Program-made: the position numbers and the translations under genes | Shown here: positions 7,845-16,160 of the stretch, in pieces | Layout: the number at the start of each line of letters is the position of its first letter | How positions within the stretch are numbered: the stretch's first letter is position 1 | The notes under the pieces: generated by a model | Told to the model about the DNA's origin: nothing | What the model saw: the letters and a program-made list of their open reading frames with translations, nothing else | The model's database searches: none | NCBI RefSeq assembly: GCF_041435435.1 | Contig: NZ_CP108494.1 | Span: forward strand, 1,116,001 to 1,180,000 | Source: Streptomyces sp. NBC_01241 | Lineage (GTDB): Bacteria > Actinomycetota > Actinomycetes > Streptomycetales > Streptomycetaceae | Reading direction: 5' to 3' | Length of the DNA stretch: 64,000 bases

Positions 7845-9731
7845 TCAGCGGCCGACGAGGTCATGGGCGGTTCGGATGATGTGGGTGCGTGAGATGCCCG
7901 CGGCATCGAGGAGTTCCGAGGTGGTCCCGGAGCCCGGCAGATTGCGTACGGCAAGGTGGGCGAGTCCGGGAGCGAGTCGCTGTGCGGCGAGTGCGGACAG
8001 CACGGCCTCACCGATGCCGCCTTCGGGGTGGTGGTCCTCGACGACGACCAGTGCGCCCGTTTCCCGGGCGGCGTGGGCGAGCATGTCGAGGTCCAGCGGC
8101 TTGACGGAGTACAGGTCGACCACCCGGGCGGGGATGCCGTCGGCGGCCAACTGGTCGGCGGCTGCGAGGCATTCGTGGACGGTGACGCCGGCGCCGATGA
8201 GAGTGACCCGGTCGCGGTCGCTCGCGCGCAATGTCTTGGACCCGCCGACGGGGAACGTCTCGTCGGAGCCGTAGAGGACGGGGTAGGCACCCCGGGTCGT
8301 GCGGAGGTAGGAAATGCCGTCCAGGTAGGCCATGGCGGCGGTCAGGGCGGCGGCGGATGTGGCGTCGCTGGGGTAGAGCACGGTGGAACCGTGGACGGCC
8401 CGCATCATGGCAAGGTCCTCCAGGCCCATCTGGGACGGCCCGTCCGCACCGATCTCGACACCGCAATGGGTCCCGCACAGGCTCATGGAGATCTGGGAGA
8501 CCGCCGCCATGCGGATGAAGTCATGGGCCCGGGTGAGGAAGGCCGCGAAGGTGGTGGCGTACGGGCGGTAGCCGCGTACGGCCATACCGACGGCACTGGC
8601 GATCATCTGCTGCTCGGCGATGTAGGTCTGGAAGTACCGCTCGGGGTGCGCCTTGCCGAAGTCCTCCGCGTGGGTGGAATTTCCCACCTCCGCGTCCAGG
8701 GCCACGATGTCGGGCCTGGCGCCGATCGCGGCGAGCGCCTTGCCGAAGGCGACGCGGGTGGCGACGGATTCACCGATCCGGAATTGCGGCAGCGTCACCT
8801 GCACGGGGGCGGCCGGGGCGGCGGAGGGGGCGGAGGGGGCGGCGGCCGGCCGGTGGCCGCGGACGGTGAGGTGGCGTACGCCGCCCAGTTCGGTGACGGC
8901 ACGCGCGGCGAGGTCCTCTGGCAGCGCCTTGCCGTGCCAGCCCTCGGCGTCCGCGACCTCGGGGACGCCCTGGCCCTTGACGGTCCTGGCGACGACGACC
9001 GTGGGGGCCTGCCCGTCTCCCGCGACGGCCAGGGCCTGCTCGACGTCCGCGAGATCGTGGCCGTCGACGACGAGGGCGCGACAGCCGAAGGCTTCGGCCC
9101 GGCGGGCGTAGGCGCCGGTGTCCCAGCCCAGCTCCGTGGGTCCTCGCTGGCCGAGACGGTTCACGTCGATGATCGCGACGAAGTTGGCCAAGCGGTGTCG
9201 GCCCGCCTTGTCCAGGGCCTCCCACACCGACCCTTCGGTCATTTCGCTGTCGCCGCACAGCACCCACACCCGGTACGGCAGGTGTTCCAGGTCGCGTCCG
9301 GCGAGCGCGATGCCGACGCCGTACGCGATGCCCTGGCCCAGCGAACCGGTGGCCGCGTCCACCCAGGGCAGGACCGGAGTCGGGTGACCCTGCAGACGAG
9401 CGCCGTTGCGGCGGTAGGTGGTCATCAGTTCCTCTTCGCCGATCGCACCGGCGGCGAGGAACATCGCGTACAGCAAGGGAGAGGCATGGCCCTTGGAGAA
9501 GATCAGGTGATCGTTGGCCGGATTCTTCGGGTTCTGCCAGTCGTAGCGCAGTTGGCGCGTCATGAGGACGGCCATCAGATCCGCGGCGGACAGGCTGGAG
9601 GTGGGGTGGCCCGAACCGGCGGCGGTGCTGGCGCGGACGGAGTCCACTCTCAGCTGCTGTGCCAGCTGGAAGACCTGGTCGAGGCCGCTGTCCGGCCCGA
9701 GGGCGACAGTATGGGTGTTCTGGGCCGTCAT
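7845..9731 (-). CDS. tkt: Transketolase
   Basis: A ThDP-dependent enzyme of 628 aa that moves two-carbon ketol units in the pentose phosphate pathway. The N-terminal domain has GSGHPTSSLSAADLMAVL, FSKGHASPLLYAMF, and the ThDP/Mg motif GDSEMTEGSVWEALDKAG running to VAIIDVNRLGQ (~residues 155-190). The central pyrimidine domain has VALDAEVGNSTHAEDF and YIAEQQMIASAVGMA. The C-terminal domain ends near ISRTHIIRTAHDLVGR. An Ala/Pro-rich linker joins the first two domains. ATG 9731 is chosen because GAGGAAG lies upstream. It appears monocistronic, with a strong hairpin downstream. It could be a second, non-housekeeping transketolase. Confidence 0.9.
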   Translation of the reverse strand: MTAQNTHTVALGPDSGLDQVFQLAQQLRVDSVRASTAAGSGHPTSSLSAADLMAVLMTRQLRYDWQNPKNPANDHLIFSKGHASPLLYAMFLAAGAIGEEELMTTYRRNGARLQGHPTPVLPWVDAATGSLGQGIAYGVGIALAGRDLEHLPYRVWVLCGDSEMTEGSVWEALDKAGRHRLANFVAIIDVNRLGQRGPTELGWDTGAYARRAEAFGCRALVVDGHDLADVEQALAVAGDGQAPTVVVARTVKGQGVPEVADAEGWHGKALPEDLAARAVTELGGVRHLTVRGHRPAAAPSAPSAAPAAPVQVTLPQFRIGESVATRVAFGKALAAIGARPDIVALDAEVGNSTHAEDFGKAHPERYFQTYIAEQQMIASAVGMAVRGYRPYATTFAAFLTRAHDFIRMAAVSQISMSLCGTHCGVEIGADGPSQMGLEDLAMMRAVHGSTVLYPSDATSAAALTAAMAYLDGISYLRTTRGAYPVLYGSDETFPVGGSKTLRASDRDRVTLIGAGVTVHECLAAADQLAADGIPARVVDLYSVKPLDLDMLAHAARETGALVVVEDHHPEGGIGEAVLSALAAQRLAPGLAHLAVRNLPGSGTTSELLDAAGISRTHIIRTAHDLVGR

Positions 9732-9987
9732 CGCGGCTTCCTCTCTCGTCCTGCCTTCTGATCCGGGCGTTCTGACTACGGGCGTTCTGATCCGGGTGCT
9801 GCGATCCGGATGTTCGACGGCCGCCGGCTCGCGGGGCGGGCACAGAACCACGTGCGGCGTCCGCGGCCCCCTGCCGACGGTATGTCCATGGCACGGGGGC
9901 CGCGATTCAGCGCGGGCCGGGATTCAGCGGCAGCGCGGGAGTCGGCGGGGGCCGGGAGTCAGGCCGGGAGCCGACCGGGGCCGCGGT

Positions 9988-10758
9988 TCACACGCGTGCC
10001 GGCCCGATGGTGCGGTCCAGGAGTGCGGTCAGCGCCGTCCAGTGGCGGTCGTCCGCTGTGCTGTCGTACCTGACGGTGTCCGCCTGGGTGAAACCGTGGT
10101 GCGCCCCGGTGTAGACCTCACTGTGGTGGCGCACGCCCGATGCGGTGAGCGCCTCGTCGAGGCGGTCGATCTGCTCGGGGGGCATCGAAGGATCCTGGTC
10201 CGCATGGCCGAAGTACAGCTCCGCGGTGATCCGGTCGGCAAGCAGGTGCGGGCTGTCGGCGGAGTCGGTGGCCAGGTTCGCGCCGTGGAAGCCGGCCGCG
10301 GCCGCGATCCGCTCCGGGTACGTGCCTGCGGTGCGCAGAGCAAGGCCGGCGCCCATGCAGTAGCCCGTCACGGCGACTGGCCCGTCGGCGGCCAGGGGGC
10401 AGTCCGCGAGCCAGTCCAGATAGGCGTCGGCATCGCGCATCGCCAGATCGGGTGTCAGTGACCGCAGGATCGGGCCTAGACGCTCGAAGATGTCCGGCCG
10501 TCGGGCCGGATCGATGAATTCGGGCAGCTCGACCACCGGCGCTCGCCCATGGCGGTAGAAGACGTTGGGGACCAGGACGGTGTATCCGTCTCCGGCAAGG
10601 CGGTCGGCCATCTTCTTCAGCTGGGGACGGAGTCCGAAGGCGTCCATGTAGAGCAGGACCGCGGGGTGCGGACTGCTGTCATCGGGATGGGTCAGGTAGG
10701 CGTCGGCAGCGCCGTCCTGTGTGGGAATGTCCACGGATGTTCCGCGCACGGAGGACAT
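9988..10758 (-). CDS. Dienelactone hydrolase family protein
   Basis: An alpha/beta hydrolase of 256 aa. The sequence VTGYCMGAGLALRTA carries the family's Cys nucleophile (G-x-C-x-G). VLLYMDAFGLRPQLKKMADRL is the oxyanion loop, and acid and base are likely in FGHADQDPSMPP and GAHHGFTQAD. Family members hydrolyse dienelactone in chlorocatechol degradation, but many actinomycete homologues have other ester substrates. ATG 10758 is supported by GAGAGAAGAG upstream. It is divergent from the DUF6221 gene. No catechol genes are adjacent, so the physiological substrate is open. Confidence 0.85.
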   Translation of the reverse strand: MSSVRGTSVDIPTQDGAADAYLTHPDDSSPHPAVLLYMDAFGLRPQLKKMADRLAGDGYTVLVPNVFYRHGRAPVVELPEFIDPARRPDIFERLGPILRSLTPDLAMRDADAYLDWLADCPLAADGPVAVTGYCMGAGLALRTAGTYPERIAAAAGFHGANLATDSADSPHLLADRITAELYFGHADQDPSMPPEQIDRLDEALTASGVRHHSEVYTGAHHGFTQADTVRYDSTADDRHWTALTALLDRTIGPARV

Positions 10759-11033
10759 GGGCGGTTCTCTTCTCTCGTCGGACGCTCCTCCGTGCCCGGT
10801 GGCAGGAGGTGTGCGGTTGCGGTCAGCGATCGTAGACGGTCGGTGATCGTTCGGCCGGTCGTCCGGCCGCGGCCGGGGCACGTCGTCAGGGACGTTGTGC
10901 CGGTCTTCCGACTCGGTATCGTCGTCCGGCAGCCCCGGAAAACGAGGCGTACGAGACGAACGAACAGCACTCGCGCGGACAGTAGGTGCAGTTCCCGGCA
11001 GGGAGCCAAGACGGTGAAGGACTCGCGATCCCG

Positions 11034-11432
11034 ATGACAGAAAACTCCGACATGATCGACTTTGTTCGGGCGCGCCTCGCCGAGGAGGAACAGATCGCGC
11101 GAGCGGCGGGCGGAGAGAACTGGCGGTGTCCGGCCGACGTGCCCGGCGAGGTCCACGACCGGTCCGGCGCCATCGCGTTCATCGTGCGCAATCGCGGGTT
11201 CGACCAGCACATCGCTCACCAGGACCCTGCCCGTACCTGTCGCCGCATCGAGACGAGCAGGGTTCTGCTAAATGAATACGCGGAGGTCGCCGACAGGGAC
11301 ACCGACCGCCCCGAGCACAACTTCTCGTCCGGCCGTGCCGTCGGACTCGGCTTCGCCGTCCGGCAGATGGCCGCAGAGCATGCCGGCCACCCCGACTACC
11401 GGGCCAAGTGGCTGCCGCGGTTCATCCAGTAG
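11034..11432 (+). CDS. DUF6221 family protein
   Basis: A small soluble protein of 132 aa. The start NSDMIDFVRARLAEEEQIAR and the C-terminal PDYRAKWLP with a preceding alpha-helical segment are the hallmarks of DUF6221, a family widespread and often multicopy in Streptomyces and their plasmids and phages. The function is unknown. ATG 11034 is taken because the family begins M-x-DM-x-FVRARL; the open frame extends 16 codons further upstream without family similarity. Confidence 0.8.
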   Translation: MTENSDMIDFVRARLAEEEQIARAAGGENWRCPADVPGEVHDRSGAIAFIVRNRGFDQHIAHQDPARTCRRIETSRVLLNEYAEVADRDTDRPEHNFSSGRAVGLGFAVRQMAAEHAGHPDYRAKWLPRFIQ

Positions 11433-11864
11433 CGTCCGACGCCTGCCGCCGGCGTCGGACGTCTGCCGCCGCGTCCGGGAAGGAGCCGCGGCAGCGACTG
11501 CCGCGGCGTTCCGGGGTGCCGTCGCCCGGCGGACGGAGCCCTGACCGGCGGGGCCCCGTACGACCACTCCGTCCCCGCTCGGCCGCACCGCGGCCCTTCC
11601 GCGCTGCCGGATGCACGGGGCAGGCGCACACTGGAACCGCGCGCCGGGCGTGCCGGGCGTGCCGGGCGTGCCGGTGATCATGTCCGCATGCGCTGCGCCC
11701 CGCGCCGCACCCACGGCTCATGTGCCCGCGAGCCATCTGCCTGCACCACACCCTCGGCTCTGCTGCGCAAGCAGGGCCGGCGCACCCGTCACGAGGCCGA
11801 GGGTGCCGGCAGCAGCGCGAACCGGCACGCACCACCTCCAACACCCCATCGCCAGGAGGCAGCT
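11433..11864. other. Intergenic region with a 9-bp simple tandem repeat
   Basis: 432 bp with no recognisable gene. At about 11642-11672 a 9-bp unit (GCCGGGCGT) repeats roughly three and a half times. This is slippage-prone low-complexity DNA without evident function. The pyrophosphatase promoter probably lies in the second half. Confidence 0.4.
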
Positions 11865-12368
11865 ATGGAGTTCGACGTGACGGTGGAGATCCCTCGGGGG
11901 TCCCGCAACAAATACGAGATGGACCACACACTGCACCGCATCCGCCTGGACCGGCTGCTGTTCACGTCCACCAAGTACCCGGCGGACTACGGCTACATCG
12001 AGGGAACGCTGGGCCGCGACGGCGATCCGCTGGACGCTCTCGTACTGGTCGGAGAACCGACGTTCTCCGGCTGCACCATCGAGTGCCGGGCTGTCGGCAT
12101 GTTCGTCATGAAGGACGAGAAGGGGCCCGACGAGAAGGTCCTCTGCGTGCCCGCCCATGATCCGCGCTACGCCGCCATGCAGGACATCGGCGATATTCCC
12201 GCCTTCGACACATTGGAGATCACCCATTTCTTCGAGGTCTACAAGGACCTCAAACCCGGCAAGTCCGTCGAGGGATCCCACTGGGAAGGACGGGACTCCG
12301 CCTACGCGGAGATCGAGGCATCCCGCGAACGCGCCGCCGTCGGCGGGAGCACCAAAGAGCCCTCGTGA
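11865..12368 (+). CDS. ppa: Inorganic pyrophosphatase (family I)
   Basis: 167 aa, the usual length of bacterial soluble family I enzymes, which hydrolyse PPi and pull biosynthetic reactions forward. Motifs: [14 protein letters not shown] at the N-terminus, [25 protein letters not shown] with the metal-binding Asp residues (~40-70), then [17 protein letters not shown] and [21 protein letters not shown] lies 5 bp before ATG 11865. A few basic or Ser-rich residues extend the C-terminus. It stands alone, and the IS element inserted 132 bp downstream does not disturb it. Confidence 0.95.
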   Translation: MEFDVTVEIPRGSRNKYEMDHTLHRIRLDRLLFTSTKYPADYGYIEGTLGRDGDPLDALVLVGEPTFSGCTIECRAVGMFVMKDEKGPDEKVLCVPAHDPRYAAMQDIGDIPAFDTLEITHFFEVYKDLKPGKSVEGSHWEGRDSAYAEIEASRERAAVGGSTKEPS

Positions 12369-12486
12369 CCACCTTGCGCCCTGCGGGCGCGCTGACCCTG
12401 ACGTCGCACGGCGAGCAGCAGGCGGCCCGCCGCCATTGAATTGAGCTGATCCGCGCGGCAGTCAGCCTCCCTCGGCGTCGTTCCTG

Positions 12487-12518
12487 GGCGTCGTTCGAAC
12501 TAGATGATCTATTCCAAG
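12487..12518. repeat. Left end of IS982-like element: target direct repeat plus terminal inverted repeat
   Basis: The 14-bp sequence GGCGTCGTTCGAAC (12487-12500) abuts the element end TAGATGATCTATTCCAAG (12501-12518). The same 14 bp occur directly outside the other end (14015-14028), as expected for a target-site duplication. The inner 18 bp match the reverse complement of the right end at 17 of 18 positions. A partial copy of GGCGTCGTTC also occurs a few bases further left, so the site itself is slightly repetitive. Confidence 0.8.
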
Positions 12519-12521
12519 GGG

Positions 12522-13436
12522 TCAGTGATCGTAGGCGATCAGTGAGCGTAGGACGGTTCGTCCGGTCGCGTCGTTGTGCCAGATCGCGGCGGTCAGCGCG
12601 AGGATGCGTTGCATGACGCGGGCTATGACACCTCCGAGTGTGCGCCCTCGGTGCCGTTCGAGGTCAAGCTGTCCCTTGAAGGTCTCGTTGATCGATTCGA
12701 TGACCTGCCGCAGCGGCTTGAACAGGGCGGCACCAGGCCGTTCCCATTCACCTTTACGGGCAGGCCGCAGCAACTGGACTCCATGCTCGGACAGTTCGCG
12801 TTCGAAACCACGGCCGAAGTAGTTCTTGTCGCCGATGAGAGTCTGTCGGGGGCGCTCTCGCAGAAGCTCGCATTCGGCGGCCAGGAGGTCGAGGAGGGTC
12901 TCGCGTTCGTCGGCCTTGGCCCCGGTCAGGACGAAGGCGATGGGCAGGCCCTGAAGGGTGCACATCATGTGCAGGCGCAGGCCCCAGAAAAAGCGGCTGT
13001 GGCCGGCGCAGTAGCCGTATTCGGCCCAGCCTGCCAGGTCGGAGCGTTTGACGGTCTCGCGGGAGCGGCCGCATTCCACCGGGGTGGAGTCCACGACCCA
13101 TGCGTCGTCGCTCCACACCGAGGTGGTGGCGGCCAGGATCCGGTTGACGCTTCGCATCAGACCGGCGGCCTTGCGCAGCCGCTTGTTGTAGCCGGGCTGC
13201 TGGGGCAGGTAGGGGAAGAGGTGGCGCAGGTGGGCACGAGCATGGCGGAGCCATTTGGCCTCGGAGGTGAAGCCGAGTATGGCCTGCATCGTGGCGAGGG
13301 TGACCAGTTCGGCATGGCTCAGGCGGGGCGTAATGCCGACCGGCGGGCGCCACGGCGCCAGCCCAGGAGGCTCCTTCAGGATGTCGTCGGTCGTCGCATA
13401 GAGTGCTGTCGCGAGGGTGTCCACGTCGTTCGTCAC
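12522..13436 (-). CDS. IS982 family transposase
   Basis: A DDE transposase of 304 aa. The start (NDVDTLATALYATTDDIL, GTG 13436) and RLSHAELVTLATMQAIL, then PYLPQQPGYNKRLRK are the IS982 N-terminal pattern. The first catalytic Asp lies in WVVDSTPVECGRSRET, followed by GYGYCAGHSRFFWGLRLHM. The second Asp lies in LIGDKNYFGR, and the Glu in QVIESINETFKGQLDLERH. The frame is open and full length, so the enzyme is probably functional. The open frame continues upstream of GTG 13436, but that part overlaps the bidirectional spacer and has no family similarity. Confidence 0.9.
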   Translation of the reverse strand: MTNDVDTLATALYATTDDILKEPPGLAPWRPPVGITPRLSHAELVTLATMQAILGFTSEAKWLRHARAHLRHLFPYLPQQPGYNKRLRKAAGLMRSVNRILAATTSVWSDDAWVVDSTPVECGRSRETVKRSDLAGWAEYGYCAGHSRFFWGLRLHMMCTLQGLPIAFVLTGAKADERETLLDLLAAECELLRERPRQTLIGDKNYFGRGFERELSEHGVQLLRPARKGEWERPGAALFKPLRQVIESINETFKGQLDLERHRGRTLGGVIARVMQRILALTAAIWHNDATGRTVLRSLIAYDH

Positions 13437-13506
13437 AAAACGATCTTGGACACCCTCGTTCTCGTCTCCGCAGGCGCCCCTTGGACCACACCACCAGGAG
13501 GAACCA

Positions 13507-13896
13507 GTGTCATACCCGCAACTGCTCACCCCCGAGGAGAGGCTCGCCGACGCGAAGAAGCAGCTGAGCCTCCCGCGTATCGTCGTGATCTGCGGCTCCA
13601 CCCGCTTCATGACCGAGATGACCGAGGCCGATCTGCGGGAGACCAAAGCCGGAAAGATTGTCGTCAAACCGGGCTGTGACATGAAGTCGCCGCACGAACT
13701 TTGGTCCGATCCTGTCGAGGCCGAGGCGCTGAAGGTTCGACTCGACGATCTACACCGAGCGAAGATCCGGCTCGCTGATGAGGTGCTCGTAGTCGGCGAC
13801 TACATCGGAGACAGCACCCGAGCCGAAATCGCCTACGCCCGGTCGCTGGGCAAGCCCGTGCGGTTCACGCACCCCGAAGTCGACCCTGACGCCTGA
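13507..13896 (+). CDS. Nucleoside 2-deoxyribosyltransferase-like passenger protein
   Basis: A protein of 129 aa with a compact Rossmann-like domain: IVVICGSTRFMTEMTEADLR (strand plus GSTRF loop), GKIVVKPGCDMKS, LDDLHRAKIRLADEVLVVGD and YIGDSTRAEIAYARSLGKPV (catalytic-type Glu in the S-T-x-x-E-I-x-Y-A motif). This pattern is shared by nucleoside deoxyribosyltransferase-related proteins of actinophages and actinobacteria, which cleave or transfer N-glycosidic bonds; the substrate here is unknown. GTG 13507 is preceded by AGGAGGAACCA, an excellent ribosome binding site. It lies inside the IS element, 70 bp from the divergent transposase start, and so moves with it. Confidence 0.75.
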   Translation: MSYPQLLTPEERLADAKKQLSLPRIVVICGSTRFMTEMTEADLRETKAGKIVVKPGCDMKSPHELWSDPVEAEALKVRLDDLHRAKIRLADEVLVVGDYIGDSTRAEIAYARSLGKPVRFTHPEVDPDA

Positions 13897-13996
13897 CCGC
13901 CCGCTGCCACCTCGACAACCAGGGCCGGCAGCCTGCCGCCTGACCGTCTCGCGGTGGCGTCGGCCGCCGCCCACCCCACACCCTCCGCAGGCATCT

Positions 13997-14028
13997 CTTG
14001 GAATTGATCATCTAGGCGTCGTTCGAAC
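13997..14028. repeat. Right end of IS982-like element: terminal inverted repeat plus target direct repeat
   Basis: CTTGGAATTGATCATCTA (13997-14014) is the reverse complement of the left end with one mismatch. It is followed immediately by GGCGTCGTTCGAAC (14015-14028), identical to the repeat outside the left end. The first three bases of this end, read on the minus strand, are TAG and terminate the adjacent phosphatase gene. Confidence 0.8.
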
Positions 14029-14593
14029 GCCTGACGTGGACGCCGCGCGGTACGGCGAAATCGGTGAGCGTCGCCGTCCCCGGAGCGAGCCGGGCCCACG
14101 TGCCGGGCAGCATCAGCACCGCGACCGCGGCGGTCGGATACTTCACGCGGGCCCGCGTGAGTGCCTCGTCGTCGCCGTCCCCCGCCAGGGACAGGACCAT
14201 GTCCTGCACTCCCGGCTGGTGGCCGATCAACAGCACCGTCCGCCGCCGCTCCGGGACGTCGCGCACGACGGAGACCAAGGCGGACGCGCTCGCCTCGTAC
14301 ACCCGCGGCTCGAACACCACCTCCGGCGCGGCGCCCAGTTCAGCCGCGACCAGATCCCAGGTCTGCCGGGTGCGCCGGGCGGTCGAGCAGATGACCAGGT
14401 CGGGCACGCACTGCGCCTCGTACAGCCACCGTCCGGCCGCCGGGGCATCCCGCCGGCCCCGGCCCGCGAGCGGGCGCTCGTGATCGGGTACACCCTCCGG
14501 CCAGGCCGACTTGGCGTGCCGCAGCACGATCAGCCTCGCCGACGCCTGCGTCACAGGCCGGGATGCGGTCCGGACAGCCAAAGCCGTACGCAC
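14012..14593 (-). CDS. SixA-type histidine phosphatase, 3' end altered by IS insertion
   Basis: 193 aa of the histidine phosphatase superfamily: catalytic RLIVLRHAKSAWPEG (RHA motif), the second conserved Arg in ICSTARRTRQTWDLV, Glu in VYEASASAL, and the second His in VLLIGHQPGVQDMV. SixA-type enzymes remove phosphate from His or small phosphoesters. The family normally ends soon after TLTDFAVPRG. Here nine more residues follow and the TAG stop is the terminal triplet of the IS element, so the original stop was displaced. The start is uncertain: GTG 14593 or GTG 14554; the conserved domain begins shortly after the latter. Confidence 0.75.
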   Translation of the reverse strand: MRTALAVRTASRPVTQASARLIVLRHAKSAWPEGVPDHERPLAGRGRRDAPAAGRWLYEAQCVPDLVICSTARRTRQTWDLVAAELGAAPEVVFEPRVYEASASALVSVVRDVPERRRTVLLIGHQPGVQDMVLSLAGDGDDEALTRARVKYPTAAVAVLMLPGTWARLAPGTATLTDFAVPRGVHVRRSNDA

Positions 14594-14941
14594 CCCCTGC
14601 CTGCGGGCCGGCCTCCGGGTCGAGGCGGCATGTCGGATACGGCTGGATCACACAAAGCCGTAATGGGCGCCATGAGGCGCGGTCACGGCGAGCCTCATCG
14701 CCGAATGTCCAGTGTCCCGCGCGGGGGCGGGCGCCACAACCGCCGTATCTCTCCCCCACCCCTCCCGCCCGGACAGGAGAACGTCCCCGGCACCCGCTAG
14801 GCTTGCCCGAGGCGGTGTTCTCGTACGCACCGCACGGCGGTGGGGCCCGCCGTACCCGAACCGCGGCAACGACGCCGCCAACGGTCCCTACTTGCGACGC
14901 GCAGTTCACGCATGCCTGCGCCCGACGAGTAGGAGATGTAC
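14594..14941. promoter_or_regulatory. Intergenic region upstream of the fluoride-export operon
   Basis: 348 bp between divergent genes. TAGGCT at 14798-14803 is a plausible streptomycete -10 hexamer for crcB. I looked for the conserved core of a fluoride (crcB) riboswitch and did not find a convincing match. No gene is seen. Confidence 0.35.
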
Positions 14942-15436
14942 GTGGAAGAGTCCCGGAGCCCGATTCCCCCGATGGTGAATGAACCCGTCGACCCCGACGT
15001 CGATCTCCACAGTCCCGCGCAGCACAGAGAACTCCGGCTGCGCCAGGGCCCCGTGATGGCCGCTGTCGCGCTCGGCGGCGGGGTGGGGGCGGCCGCACGG
15101 TACGGGGCCTCGCTCCTGTGGCCCACCGCGGCCGATGCCTTCCCGTTGACGACCTTGGCCGTCAATACCATCGGCTGCGCCATCATCGGCGTCTTCATGG
15201 TCGTGATCACCGACGTCTGGGCGGCCCACCGGCTCGTACGCCCCTTCTTCGGCACCGGTGTCCTCGGCGGCTTCACCACCTTCTCCACCTACGCCGCCGA
15301 CATCCAACGCCTGGTGGACGGGCGCGAAGCACGCACCGGCCTGGCGTACCTGGCCCTCACGCTGCTCGCCGCCATGGCCTCCGTATGGATCGCGGTCACC
15401 GTGACGCGACGTGTCATCGAATGGAGGCAGCCATGA
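14942..15436 (+). CDS. crcB: Fluoride exporter CrcB subunit (long form)
   Basis: A membrane protein of 164 aa. After a ~40-residue acidic N-terminal extension come four hydrophobic segments with CrcB signatures: [27 protein letters not shown] (the conserved Asn-Thr pore region), [19 protein letters not shown] (the polar T/S track of the fluoride pore) and a last helix near [14 protein letters not shown]. It exports F- as a dimer in dual topology or as a paired heterodimer. GTG 14942 is preferred to ATG 14936 because AGGAG then lies 6 bp upstream. It is the first gene of three overlapping cistrons. Confidence 0.9.
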   Translation: MEESRSPIPPMVNEPVDPDVDLHSPAQHRELRLRQGPVMAAVALGGGVGAAARYGASLLWPTAADAFPLTTLAVNTIGCAIIGVFMVVITDVWAAHRLVRPFFGTGVLGGFTTFSTYAADIQRLVDGREARTGLAYLALTLLAAMASVWIAVTVTRRVIEWRQP

Positions 15437-15789
15437 GGCTCACCGGTTCCGCGCTGCGCGTCACCATCTTCATCGGCGAGAACGACATGTGGCACCACAA
15501 GCCCGTGTTCACCGAGATCGTCCACCGGGCCCGCAAGGCCGGTCTGGCCGGCGCCTCCGTCTTTCGCGGTATCGAAGGCTTCGGCGCCTCCTCCCTGATC
15601 CACACAACGCGGTTGCTGTCCCTGAGCGAGGACCTGCCGGTCGCCATCGTGATCGTCGACACCGATGACCGGATCCGGGCCTTCCTGCCGCAACTGGACG
15701 AACTCGTCACCGAGGGGCTCGTCGTCCTCGACGACTGCGAAGTCATCCGCTACACGGGACGGCACGCCCGCGCCGAGGAGGGGCAGTGA
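15433..15789 (+). CDS. DUF190 domain protein
   Basis: A soluble protein of 118 aa matching DUF190: [19 protein letters not shown] at the N-terminus, [20 protein letters not shown] and [11 protein letters not shown] in the middle, and [19 protein letters not shown] near the end. The fold is ferredoxin-like and PII-related. The family often sits beside crcB, where a regulatory or partner role is supposed but not proven. The ATG overlaps the preceding stop (ATGA), and its own stop overlaps the next GTG, so translation of all three genes is coupled. Confidence 0.85.
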   Translation: MRLTGSALRVTIFIGENDMWHHKPVFTEIVHRARKAGLAGASVFRGIEGFGASSLIHTTRLLSLSEDLPVAIVIVDTDDRIRAFLPQLDELVTEGLVVLDDCEVIRYTGRHARAEEGQ

Positions 15790-16160
15790 ACTGGCTGCTC
15801 GTCATCGCGGGCGCCATGGTCGGAGCCCCCCTGCGCTACCTGACCGACCGCACGGTCCAGTCCAGGCACGACAGCCTCTTCCCGTGGGGAACTTTCACGG
15901 TCAACATCGTCGGCTGCCTGGTCCTCGGGCTGCTCACCGGCATGGTCACGGCCAAAGCCGTCTCCTCCGAAGTACAACTGCTTGTCGGCCCCGGCCTGTG
16001 CGGGGCGCTCTCGACGTACTCCACCTTCTCCTACGAAACGCTGCGCCTGGCGGAGGACGGAGCCCGGTTCTACGCCGCGGCGAACATCGCGGCGAGTGTG
16101 GTGGCCGGGCTCGGAGCCGCGTTCACCGGTACGGCGCTCGCCCAGGCCGTCTGGGGATAG
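15786..16160 (+). CDS. crcB: Fluoride exporter CrcB subunit (short form)
   Basis: A four-helix CrcB protein of 124 aa: [33 protein letters not shown] (pore Asn), [19 protein letters not shown] (S/T track) and a final helix [13 protein letters not shown]. It complements the longer CrcB two genes upstream. Many Gram-positive bacteria encode two CrcB halves that probably assemble as a heterodimer with opposite topologies. The GTG start overlaps the DUF190 stop. It is the last gene of the operon. Confidence 0.9.
   Translation: MNWLLVIAGAMVGAPLRYLTDRTVQSRHDSLFPWGTFTVNIVGCLVLGLLTGMVTAKAVSSEVQLLVGPGLCGALSTYSTFSYETLRLAEDGARFYAAANIAASVVAGLGAAFTGTALAQAVWG

Larger units (their letters stand above)
12501..14014. 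mobile_element. IS982-like insertion sequence carrying a passenger gene
   Basis: A 1514-bp unit bounded by near-perfect inverted ends (TAGATGATC[T/A]ATTCCAAG) and flanked by an identical 14-bp direct repeat. It contains an IS982-family transposase on the minus strand, whose stop is 21 bp from the left end. A divergently transcribed 129-aa passenger gene on the plus strand ends about 100 bp from the right end. Typical IS982 elements are close to 1 kb and hold only the transposase, so about half a kilobase is cargo. The intact transposase, matched ends and perfect flanking repeat suggest a recent insertion. Confidence 0.8.

Noticed and set aside
14594..14941. Fluoride riboswitch upstream of crcB
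   Set aside because: The conserved core of the crcB motif could not be recognised by eye; a covariance search would be needed.
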